Assembly: GCF_022965805.1 (NCBI RefSeq)
Contig: NW_027331376.1
Location: forward strand, 1 to 64,000
DNA length: 64,000 nt
Origin: Primulina eburnea
Lineage: Eukaryota > Streptophyta > Magnoliopsida > Lamiales > Gesneriaceae
Reading direction: 5' to 3'
Shown one piece after another: positions 39,501 through 48,855 of this stretch. The number at the start of each line of letters is the position of its first letter. The first letter of the stretch is position 1. A program made the translations under genes and the position numbers. The notes beneath the pieces are model-generated. The model was not told where the DNA came from, searched no databases, and was given only the letters and a program-made list of their open reading frames with translations.

Positions 39501-40640
39501 TGTAAATAGAACTTTGGGTACACTTTTGCGTGCTATTCTTTAAAAGAACTTGGATTGACATTTCTATGGACTTTATTTTGGGGTTGCCTAGGTCTAAGAA
39601 GGGGAGGGATTCTATTTTTGGATTACTTTATGGGCTAAACTTTGCTAACAGAAGTTGTAAATAGAACTTTGGGCTAAACTTTGCACAATATTGTTGTAAT
39701 CTTCTACTTGTCATCCTCAAACGGATGGACAAACTGAAGTTGTAAATAGAACTTTGGGTACACTTTTGCGTGCTATTCTTAAAAAGAACTTGGATTGACA
39801 TTTCTATGGACTTTATTTTGGGGTTGCCTTGGACTAAGAAGGGGAGGGATTCTATTTATGGATTACTTTATAGGCTAAACTTTGCACAATAAAGTTGTCA
39901 TCTACTACTTGTCATCCTCAAACGGATGGACAAACTGAAGTTGTAAATAGAACTTTGGGAACACTTTTGCGTGCTATTCTTAAAAAGAACTTGGATTGAC
40001 ATTTCTATGGACTTTATTTTACTTTGGGAACACTTTTGCGTGCTATTCTTAAAAGAACTTGGATTGACATTTCTATGGACTTTATTTTGGTGTTGCCTAG
40101 GACTAAGAAGGGGAGGGATTTTATTTATGGTTTTCTTTATGGGCTAAACTTTGCACGATAAAGTTGTAATCTACTACTTGTCATCCTCAAACGGATGGAC
40201 AAACTGAAGTTGTAAATAGAACTTTGGGAACACTTTTGCGTGCTATTCTTAAAAAGAACTTGGATTGACATTTCTATGGACTTTATTTTGGGGTTGCCTA
40301 GGACTAAGAAGAGAAGGGATTCTATTTTTGGATTACTTTATGGGCTAAACTTTGCTCAATATTGTTGTAATCTACTACTTGTCATCCTCAAACGGATGGA
40401 CAAACTGAAGTTGTCAATAGAACTTTGGGTACACTTTTGCATGCTATTCTTAAAAAGAACATGGATTGACATTTCTATGGACTTTATTTTGGGGTTGCCT
40501 AGGACTAAGAAGGGGAGAGATTCTATTTTTGGACTACTTTATGGGCTAAACTCTGCACAATAAAGTTGTAATCTACTATTTGTCATCCTCAAACGGATGG
40601 ACAAACTTAAGTTGTCAATAGAACTTTGGGTACACTTTTG
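36320..40640 (+). repeat. 2152-bp tandem satellite duplication
   Basis: Variant landmarks recur at offset 2152: 36562/38714, 36762/38914 and 38088/40240. They include the rare ACGTTTGGAC, TCTAAGGAC and GGAATAAGAAGG changes. Copy 1 runs about 36320-38471 and copy 2 about 38472-40623. After that, copy 2 leaves the pattern at CTTAAAAAGATCTTGG. Few differences separate the copies. Confidence 0.82.
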
Positions 40641-41854
40641 CGTGCTATTCTTAAAAAGATCTTGGATTGACATTTCTATGGACTTTATTTTTGGGTTGCC
40701 TAGGACTAAGAAGGGGAGGGATTCTTAAAAGAACTTGGATTGACATTTCTATGGACTTTATTTTGGGGTTGCCTAGGACTAAGAAGGGGAGGGATTATAT
40801 TTTTGGATTACTTTATGGGCTAAACTTTGCACAATAAAGTTGTAATCTACTACTTGTCATCCTCAAACGGATGGACAAACTGAAGTTGTCAATAGAACTT
40901 TTGGGTACACTTTTGCGTGCTATTCTAAAAAAGAACTTGGAATGACATTTCTATGTACTTTATTTTGGAGTTGCTTAGAACTAAGAAGGGGAGGGATTCT
41001 ATTTTTGGATTACTTTATGGGCTAAACTTTGCACAATAAACTTTGGGTACACTTTCGCGTGCTATTCTTAAAAGAACTTGGATTGACATTTCTATGGACT
41101 TTATTTTGGGGTTGCCTAGGACTAAGAAGGGGAGGGATTCTATTTATGGATTACTTTATGGGCTAAACTTTGCACAATAAAGTTGTAATCTACTACTTGT
41201 CATCCTCAAACGGATGGACAAACTGAAGTTGTAAATAGAACTTTGGGAACACTTTTGCGTGCTATTCTTAAAAGAACTTGGATTGACATTTCTATGGACT
41301 TTATTTTGGGGTTGCCTAGGACTAAGAAGGGGAGGGATTCTATTTATGGATTACTTTATGGGCTAAACTTTGCACAATAAAGTTGTAATCTACTACTTGT
41401 CATCCTCAAACGGATGGACAAACTGAAGTTGTAAATAGAACTTTGGGAACACTTTTGCGTGCTATTCTTAAAAAGAACTTGGATTGACATTTCTATGGAC
41501 TTTATTTTGGGGTTGCCTTGGACTAAGAAGGGGAGGGATTATATTTATGGATTAGTTTATGGGCTAAACTTTGCACAATAAAGTTGTAATCTACTACTTG
41601 TCATCCTCAAACGGATGGACAAACTGAAGTTGTCAATAGAACTTTGGGTACACTTTTGCGTGCTATTCTTAAAAAGAACTTGGATTGACATTTCTATGGA
41701 CTTTATTTTACTTTGGGAACACTTTTGCGTGCTATTCTTAAAAGAACTTGGATTGACATTTCTATGGACTTTATTTTGGGGTTGCCTATGACTAAGAAGG
41801 GGAGGGATTCTATTTATGGATTACTTTATGGGCTAAACTTTGCTCAATAAAGTT

Positions 41855-41859
41855 GTAAT
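41855..41859. other. Left target-site duplication GTAAT of gypsy copy 1
   Basis: GTAAT lies directly before the TGTGACACC end of the element. The same five bases follow its other end at 48856-48860. Joining the flanks restores the usual monomer text GTTGTAATCTACTACTTG, which proves insertion into a satellite monomer. Confidence 0.96.
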
Positions 41860-43365
41860 TGTGACACCCCGACCTCTTTTAAAATAAATACGCAGCGGAA
41901 ATAAAATTTTCTCTTTTCAAAATAAACGGAAGGAGTTTCAAAATACATTTCTTTAAATATCTTTACAAAATAAATACATGATCATTTAAATGACATAACA
42001 AAAACAAAACATCATTCCTATGATCATGCCAAAATCCTCCTTCCAACGGTGTATGCATATGACCCCCGATCTACAGTCAACATCCCGGGGCACCACTCTG
42101 ATCTGCATCACATGAAAATAACTGGAATGAGAATAAATCTCAGCAAGTGGAACTCTTATATAACAATGAACAATAACTCTGTAAAACATATCTTTGAAAT
42201 CATAAATACCATCAACTCTGAACTGTAAACTCTGAATATCAATAACATAGCAATAGCATAAAAATATGATGGTATTTCTCTTTTGCTCTGGGGATTGATA
42301 TCAATAGTATCTCTGCTCTGGGGTGCTCGTATCCCAAATCGATATAAACCGATAACTCTGAGGGATATAAGCCTATAGGCGATGATCATCTAATATTGCA
42401 TGCAATCTCTGACTATGTATTTATCAATCCGAAAACATTTAAACTCTTCTCTGGTTTTAACAATCACTTTGAACTCTATATCTCTTTGTATTCCCTTTAA
42501 TCAATAATGAGACATACAATGCCTCCAATACATATAACATTACATACTATGGATCAAATGGAAGGGAATAACACAATAAACTCTTTGAAACACATACATA
42601 TATAATCATATGAGCAAAAAGGAATGAAATTCCACTTACAAACCACAACAACACCTCAACTTAGCTCTTGATCACCACCTACAACAAATAATCCACAAAT
42701 AACACCAATATCAACTAAATATCCAAGATTACAAGCTAAATAATCCATAAATCCACATAAACAACCAACCTAAACAACTCTTAATTTACAACCTTAACAG
42801 AATCGCACCAAAAGCTTACCCAAGCTTCCTAGCACCAAGGAGAACGTCGAACTCAAGTCGAAATTCCAAACAAACGCTTGAATCGAAGATAGGTAGTGAA
42901 AGAAATGATGAAAAACCCTAAAATGGAGAGAAAATGCGAAAATGAGAAGGAAAGAAAAAGGAAAAGTGATGGCCAACCACTCCAAAATCGACTAAATAAC
43001 TCGCCCATACCTTCACCGCGGGTGCGCTCCTCTAAGCACCGCGGGTGCGCAATGGTTACGGCATTCTCAAAAATTCTGGAACACGAACAGCGCGGGTGCG
43101 GCGACGCAAGCAGCGCGGGTGCGATCTCTACCGCGGGGGCGGTCGCTACATCACCGCGGGTGCGGTGTGCTCACGGCAAAGCACTATTCCCATGCAACTA
43201 AAATCGAACCGAAACGCTGAAACGAACAACCAACATCAACTAACACCTCAAGACAATAAAACTAACAATACTATAGCCCAAAAATACAACTCTGAACATC
43301 TAATCAAATATCCCAAATAACAAACGAAACTTAAATCGTACCGTACACTGGGCTCGGCTATTACA
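41860..43365 (-). repeat. 3' LTR of gypsy copy 1 (1506 bp)
   Basis: Bounded by TGTGACACC and GGCTATTACA on the plus strand, that is TGTAATAGCC...GGTGTCACA in the element's sense. It is nearly identical to 47348-48855. Short open frames inside the LTR are not supported as genes. Confidence 0.96.
43014..43165 (-). repeat. GC-rich 12-mer cluster in the LTR (copy 1, 3' LTR)
   Basis: Six spaced copies of a motif close to CACCGCGGGTGCG lie within about 150 bp, several with a CCGCGG core. The surrounding LTR is AT-rich. The same cluster is present at 48504-48655 and in inverse orientation in gypsy copy 2 at 50565-50718, so it belongs to the family. It could be a regulatory or structural element; function is unknown. 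Confidence 0.8.
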
Positions 43366-43380
43366 ATCTCCCCCCCTCAA
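43366..43380 (-). promoter_or_regulatory. Polypurine tract of gypsy copy 1
   Basis: In the element's sense this reads TTGAGGGGGGGAGAT directly before the 3' LTR start TGTAATAGCC. A purine run abutting the 3' LTR is the standard primer site for plus-strand DNA synthesis in LTR retrotransposons. Confidence 0.9.
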
Positions 43381-43405
43381 GGGAATTTCGTCCGCGAAAT
43401 TGACG

Positions 43406-45181
43406 TCACGGCACGAACAACTCAGGATACTTCTCTCTCATCTCATCCTCTGGTTCCCACGTAGCCTCCTCTATCAAATGGTTCCTCCAAAGAACTTTGA
43501 CAATGCCGATCTCTTTGTTCCTCAACACTCTAACTGTGCGATCTAGAATCTGAATCGGAATCTCTTGATACGTCAAATTCGGCGTCAAGTCCAATGGCTC
43601 ATGGCGAAGAACATGGGAAGGATCTGCAACATACTTCCTGAGCATCGAAACGTGAAACACATTATGAACTCTGTCAAGATCTGGAGGTAGGGCTAATCTG
43701 TAGGCTCTGTCACCAACTCTGTCCAGAATCTCGAATGGACCAATAAATCTAGGACTCAACTTGCCCTTCTTGCCAAATCTCATCACACCCTTGAGAGGTG
43801 CTATCTTCAGAAACACGTGATCGCCAACCTCGAACTGCAAAGGTCTACGACGAACATCTGCATAGCTCTTCTGTCTGGACTGGGCAGTCTTCATCCTTTC
43901 TCTGATAACAGCAACAACATCGGCAGTCTGCTGGACCAACTCTGGCCCCAACATCTTCCTCTCACCAACCTCGTCCCAATACAAGGGAGATCTGCACTTC
44001 CTGCCATAAAGTGCCTCATACGGTGCCATGCCAATCGTCGCCTGGTAGCTATTATTATAAGTAAACTCAACCAAAGGCAACAAAGAATCCCAGCTACCTG
44101 GAAAGTCTATAGTACAAGCTCTGAGCATATCCTCAAGAATCTGAATGACTCTCTCTGACTGACCATCGCTCTGAGGATGATAGGCTGTACTGAACGCTAA
44201 CCGCGAACCCATAGCTCTGTGCAAACTCTTCCAAAACTCTGAAGTAAATCTAGGGTCACGATCAGACACGATCGACACAGGGACACCATGAAGTCTGACA
44301 ATCTCTGCTATGTAGTCCTCGGCATACTGGTTCATCGAATACGTCGTCTTGACTGGAAGAAAGTGCGCTGACTTAGTCAATCGATCAACGATAACCCAAA
44401 TAGAATTGAAACCTCTCCGCACTCTGGGAAGACCAGTCACGAAATCCATCGTAATATGCTCCCACTTCCACTGAGGAATCGGCAACGACAACAATGTCCC
44501 AGCAGGTCTCTGGTGCTCAATCTTCACCTGCTGACAAGTAAGGCACTGAGAAATGAACACGGCAACATCCTTCTTCATACATGGCCACCAGTAGAGTCGA
44601 CGAAGATCCTGATACATCTTCGTACTGCCTGGATGAATCGAATAAGGTGCGGTATGAGCCTCTGTCAAGACATCTCTGCGAATATCGTCGCCAGAAGGAA
44701 CACAAATACGGCCTCTGAAAGTCATCAAACCATCACCATTCAAGGCAAACTCTGAATTACCTCTAATCTCTGCTCTATCTCTCAACTCTGTCAACTGAAC
44801 ATCAGTCGACTGCTCTCTACGGATCCTGTCCGTCAATGAAGATCGAATAACCAACGCGGAAAGACGAGCAATGGTGCCTGGAATCACCAGATCAATCTCC
44901 TCTCTCTGCAAATCCATCAGCAACGGTTTCTGAATCAAAGAACTCAATGAAGCACTTGACTTACGACTCAAAGCATCAGCCACAACATTCGCCTTCCCTG
45001 GGTGATAACTGATAGTCACATCGTAATCTTTGACCAGCTCTAACCACCTCCTCTGTCGCATATTGAGCTCTCTCTGAGAAAACAGATACTTCAAACTCTT
45101 GTGGTCTGTGAAAATCTCACACTTCTTCAACTTGGCAAACAACCTCCGCTCTCTCAACAACTGGAGCACAACTCTGAGATG
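43406..45181 (-). pseudogene. Gypsy copy 1 pol, 3' part: RNase H remnant, integrase, chromodomain
   Basis: This is an open minus-strand frame of about 590 codons, continuous with the upstream gag-RT frame except for the TAG at 45182-45184. It begins with the last RT residues (VLQLLRERR...KLKKCE). It jumps directly to the late RNase H segment FTDHKSLKYLFSQ, so the end of RT and the first half of RNase H are deleted. VVADALSRK follows. The integrase is complete: an HHCC-type zinc region (HTAPYSIHPG...CLTCQQVK), the first Asp in MDFVTGLP, the second in SDRDPRF and the Glu in GQSERVIQ. Next come a GPFEILDRVG-type segment and a C-terminal chromodomain-like stretch (IVKVLWRNH...EEATWEPEDEM). The stop is TGA at 43406-43408. 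Without a working RT and RNase H it cannot be autonomous. Confidence 0.93.
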
Positions 45182-47211
45182 CTATGAATGAAGCTCTCTG
45201 GTCTTGGAATAGATCAAGATATCATCGATGAAGACAATGACAAAGCTATCCAAATACGGCTTGAACACACGGTTCATCAGGTCCATGAAGACAGAAGGGG
45301 CATTGGTCAAACCAAAAGACATCACGAGAAACTCATAGTGACCATACCTGGTCCGGAAAGCCGTCTTAGGGATATCGGACTCCCTAACCTTCAACTGATA
45401 GTAGCCAGACCGAAGATCAATCTTCGAGAAAACAGTGGCACCCTGGAGTTGGTCAAATAGATCGTCAATCCGTGGCAACAGATACTTGTTCTTGATCGTC
45501 ACTTTGTTGAGCTCTCTGTAATCGATACACAGACGCAAAGAACCATCCTTCTTCTTAACAAATAGAACCGGAGCTCCCCAAGGCGAAGAACTCGGACGAA
45601 TAAAACCCTTATCTAGAAGATCCTGCAACTGCGTCTTCAACTCTTTCATCTCAGTAGGAGCCATCCTATACGGAGCCTTAGAAATAGGAACCGTACCTGG
45701 AGCAAGATCAATAACAAACTCTACATCCCTATCCGGCGGCAAACTCGGAACATCATCCTCAAACACATCCGCAAACTCCCTCACCACATCAATATCATCA
45801 ATATTCAACTTAATCAGTCTATCAACATCTACAACAGATGCCAGAAAAACATCACAACCTCTACACAAAAGCCTCTCAGCATCAAGACACGAAATAAAAG
45901 GAAGGACCAGCGAAGTACCTGAGCTGGCGAGAACTCCTCCCTGGCTATCATCTGCAAAAGTCACCGTCTTAGCAACGCAATCAATAACAGCACGATAGGT
46001 CGACAGCCAATCCATGCCAAGGATAACATCAAATGCAACCATCGGGATCACAATCAAATCAGCAAAGACCTCTCGATCAACAAAACGAACGGGGCACGCA
46101 TACACTATGGAAGTCGGGCACAAAACATCTCCCGAAGGCAAAACGACACTAAGCTGAAGGGGAATAACAGAAGGAACTATACCCAAAGATCTCAAAAACA
46201 ATTCAGACATAAAAGAATGAGTAGCACCAGTATCAATCAAAGTAGTAGCTACTCTGCCTGAAATTAAAATGGAACTAGAGATTACAGAAGAATTACGATT
46301 AATACCTTCCTTAGTCATCGAAAAGATACGACCCTGCACCTTCTCCTGGCTAGCTCCCTTAGGACAATCTCTGGAAATGTGGCCTGGCATGCCACTACGA
46401 TAGCAAGAACGAGAGCCAAATCTACACTCTCCACGATGAGGTCTGCCACACTTGGGACACAAGGATCTCTCAGAATCAGACGGAGCAACTGGCGCTGACG
46501 GTGGCCTAGGACTCTGATCCACCTTGCCCTTCCCTTTGAATCGATCTCTGCCACGCTGACCTGAACTCTGGCCTCTCTGAACACTAGCCTGGTGCCTCGC
46601 CTGTCTCTCCCTGGCGATATCCTTCTCGTCCTGCTCTGCTAGCAACGCCTTGGACACAATCTCCTTGAAAGTAACAGCCTTGGACATATTGATATCCCGT
46701 CGAATCTCCGCTCTAAGGCCTCGAATGAAGTGAGCGCCTTTATCTTTATCACTGGTAGCAATGTACGGAGCAAATAGGCAACCCTCGAACTTGAGAATAT
46801 ACTCATCCACGTTCATGCTCCCCTGACGAAGCTCCAAGAACTCTGTAACCTTCCTCGCTCGCAGTGCATCAGGAAAGTACTTGTCGTAGAAAAGCTCAGT
46901 AAACTCAGACCACTTCAAAGTAGAAACATCAATGCCAACCTTGGTCGCATTCCACCACAAACGTGCAGCTTTAACCAGCATGAAAACAGCACAACTGATA
47001 CGGTCTCTGTCCTCATAGTGGAGATGATCAAAAATCGCCTCCAAAGCCTTGACCCACTCTACTGCAGCTAAAGGATCGGAGTTGCCTGGAAACTCGGGTG
47101 GATCCATCCTCTTAAACGCTTAGCCTGCTCCTTCAGTAACTTGCCGAACTCGTCGACAACTCTCGAGGACGAACTATCCTCCCCCTCTGACGCCTTACGC
47201 TTAGGAGGCAT
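45182..47211 (-). pseudogene. Gypsy copy 1 gag, protease and RT 5' part
   Basis: The original gag start is the ATG at 47209-47211 (MPPKRKASEG). About 25 codons later a deletion of about 115 bp relative to gypsy copy 2 (equivalent to 52100-52214) shifts the frame. Translation in the correct frame can restart only at 47107 (MDPPEFPGN). The capsid-like gag domain follows. The second zinc knuckle reads [14 protein letters not shown], so a zinc-binding Cys (46394-46396) has become Ser; copy 2 has CYRC. The protease motif [10 protein letters not shown] is intact near 46230. RT retains [11 protein letters not shown] and FIDDILIYS near 45225. A TAG at 45182-45184 replaces the GAG seen in copy 2 and ends the frame. 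A one-codon loss (FEGC versus FEEGC) is also present. Confidence 0.93.
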
Positions 47212-47330
47212 CCTCTACTCTACAATGCTCACAAGACACCAATCAATACATAACAATAGATAGATGCAAAGAAAACATACCCGGACAGTTGAAAGTAGAC
47301 GAAGTCATATGCATTGGTCCGAAGAACACC

Positions 47331-47342
47331 GCTCTGATACCA
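47331..47342 (-). promoter_or_regulatory. Primer-binding site of gypsy copy 1
   Basis: In the element's sense TGGTATCAGAGC lies 5 bp after the 5' LTR end. It is the common plant PBS complementary to the 3' end of initiator tRNA-Met. The short leader at 47212-47330 between PBS and gag ATG shows no open frame of note. Confidence 0.93.
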
Positions 47343-47347
47343 CTAAA

Positions 47348-48855
47348 TGTGACACCCCGACCTCTTTTAAAATAAATACGCAGCGGAAATAAAATTTTCT
47401 CTTTTCAAAATAAACGGAAGGAGTTTCAAAATACATTTCTTTAAATATCTTTACAAAATAAATACATGATCATTTAAATGACATAACAAAAACAAAACAT
47501 CATTCCTATGATCATGCCAAAATCCTCCTTCCAACGGTGTATGCATATGACCCCCGATCTACAGTCAACGTCCCGGGGCACCACTCTGATCTGCATCACA
47601 TGAAAATAACTGGAATGAGAATAAATCTCAGCAAGTGGAACTCTTATATAACAATGAACAATAACTCTGTAAAACATATCTTTGAAATCATAAATACCAT
47701 CAACTCTGAACTGTAAACTCTGAATATCAATAACATAGCAATAGCATAAAAATATGATGGTATTTCTCTTTTGCTCTGGGGATTGATATCAATAGTATCT
47801 CTGCTCTGGGGTGCTCGTATCCCAAATCGATATAAACCGATAACTCTGAGGGATATAAGCCTATAGGCGATGATCATCTAATATTGCATGCAATCTCTGA
47901 CTATGTATTTATCAATCCGAAAACATTTAAACTCTTCTCTGGTTTTAACAATCACTTTGAACTCTATATATCTCTTTGTATTCCCTTTAATCAATAATGA
48001 GACATACAATGCCTCCAATACATATAAAAATACATACTATGGATCAAATGGAAGGGAATAACACAATAAACTCTTTGAAACACATACATATATAATCATG
48101 TGAGCAAAAAGGAATGAAATTCCACTTACAAACCACAACAACACCTCAACTTAGCTCTTGATCACCACCTACAACAAATAATCCACAAATAACACCAATA
48201 TCAACTAAATATCCAAGATTACAAGCTAAATAATCCATAAATCCACATAAACAACCAACCTAAACAACTCTTAATTTACAACCTTAACAGAATCGCACCA
48301 AAAGCTTACCCAAGCTTCCTAGCACCAAGGAGAACGTCGAACTCAAGTCGAAATTCCAAACAAACGCTTGAATCGAAGATAGGGAGTGAAAGAAATGATG
48401 AAAAACCCTAAAATGGAGAGAAAATGCGAAAATGAGAAGGAAAGAAAAAGGAAAAGTGATGGCCAACCACTCCAAAATCGACTAAATAACTCGCCCATAC
48501 CTTCACCGCGGGTGCGCTCCTCTAAGCACCGCGGGTGCGCAATGGTTACGGCATTCTCAAAAATTCTGGAACACGAACAGCGCGGGTGCGGCGACGCAAG
48601 CAGCGCGGGTGCGATCTCTACCGCGGGGGTGGTCGCTACATCACCGCGGGTGCGGTGTGCTCACGGCAAAGCACTATTCCCATGCAACTAAAATCGAACC
48701 GAAACGCTGAAACGACCAACCAACATCAACTAACACCTCAAGACAATAAAACTAACAATACTATAGCCCAAAAATACAACTCTGAACATCTAATCAAATA
48801 TCCCAAATAACAAACGAAACTTAAATCGTACCGTACACTGGGCTCGGCTATTACA
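47348..48855 (-). repeat. 5' LTR of gypsy copy 1 (1508 bp)
   Basis: TGTGACACC...GGCTATTACA on the plus strand. It pairs with 41860-43365. Differences by eye are seven substitutions plus an extra TA in CTATATATCTC. It includes the GC-rich motif cluster at 48504-48655. The transcription start should lie inside it, but I cannot place a TATA box with confidence. Confidence 0.96.
48504..48655 (-). repeat. GC-rich 12-mer cluster in the LTR (copy 1, 5' LTR)
   Basis: This is the same six-motif cluster as at 43014-43165. One copy has changed from GGGGGCGG to GGGGGTGG, the C-to-T change expected from deamination of methylated cytosine. Confidence 0.8.

Larger units (their letters stand above)
1..41859 (+). 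repeat. Integrase-derived satellite array, 200/201-bp monomer
   Basis: About 210 head-to-tail monomers in a single orientation fill this region. For example, the CTAGGACTAAG landmark recurs at 1801, 2001, 2201 and 2401. The usual period is 200 bp; copies with AAAAAG in place of AAAAG are 201 bp. Two main sequence classes are visible. Class A has TATTTATGG, CACAATAAAG, GTAAATAG and GGGAACAC. Class B has TATTTTTGG, CTCAATATTG, GTCAATAG and GGGTACAC. The plus strand reads, in two different frames, as two blocks of a Ty3/gypsy integrase core, so the strand given is that of the ancestral coding sense. The array is cut at 41859 by a gypsy element and resumes at 48856. It also runs off the left edge of the window. 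Short open frames inside it are not genes. Confidence 0.97.
41860..48855 (-). mobile_element. Gypsy copy 1: complete, coding-dead Ty3/gypsy chromodomain retrotransposon
   Basis: This is a 6996-bp LTR retrotransposon read on the minus strand. In element order it has a 5' LTR (47348-48855), a PBS matching initiator tRNA-Met, gag, protease, RT, RNase H remnant, integrase, a C-terminal chromodomain-like segment, a PPT and a 3' LTR (41860-43365). Both ends are TG...CA, with a perfect 5-bp target duplication. Domain order PR-RT-RH-IN is that of Ty3/gypsy. The C-terminal chromodomain points to the chromovirus branch, probably Tekay/Del-like (inference). The LTRs differ by 7 substitutions and one 2-bp indel by eye, so insertion is recent. 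Coding is broken by a frameshift deletion near the gag start, a TAG codon and an RT-RNase H deletion. Confidence 0.96.

Noticed and set aside
226..41000. Dozens of 60-112 codon open frames across the satellite on both strands
   Set aside because: They are repeated copies of the same monomer read in one frame, kept open by the 201-bp period. They lack unique sequence or gene context, and the catalytic-Glu part is out of its ancestral frame.
1..41859. CRISPR-like array or tandem-repeat protein gene
   Set aside because: Units are contiguous 200-bp satellite monomers without unique spacers, and no frame stays open across the array. The surrounding elements are plant LTR retrotransposons.
1..41859. 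Satellite derived from the gypsy elements in this window
   Set aside because: The block motifs differ clearly: [13 protein letters not shown] versus MDFVTGLPRVRRG, and [11 protein letters not shown] versus GQSERVIQILE. The donor must be another Ty3/gypsy lineage.
1..41859. Functional centromere satellite
   Set aside because: Monomer size, homogeneity and higher-order structure fit, but nothing in the sequence shows CENH3 binding. Pericentromeric or other heterochromatin is equally possible.
42896..43320. Open frames over the GC-rich cluster in the LTRs (also 48386-48810 and 50410-50807)
   Set aside because: They lie inside LTRs, overlap in several frames, and follow the repeated motif. They show no recognisable domain.
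43817..44755. Plus-strand open frames within 43817-45460 and 63243-63515 on the minus strand
   Set aside because: These are antisense shadows of the gypsy pol frames.
46315..46584. Arg-rich 89-codon frame over gag (also 52752-53021)
   Set aside because: It is an alternative frame of the basic gag linker and zinc-knuckle region, seen in both gypsy copies because the underlying gag is conserved.
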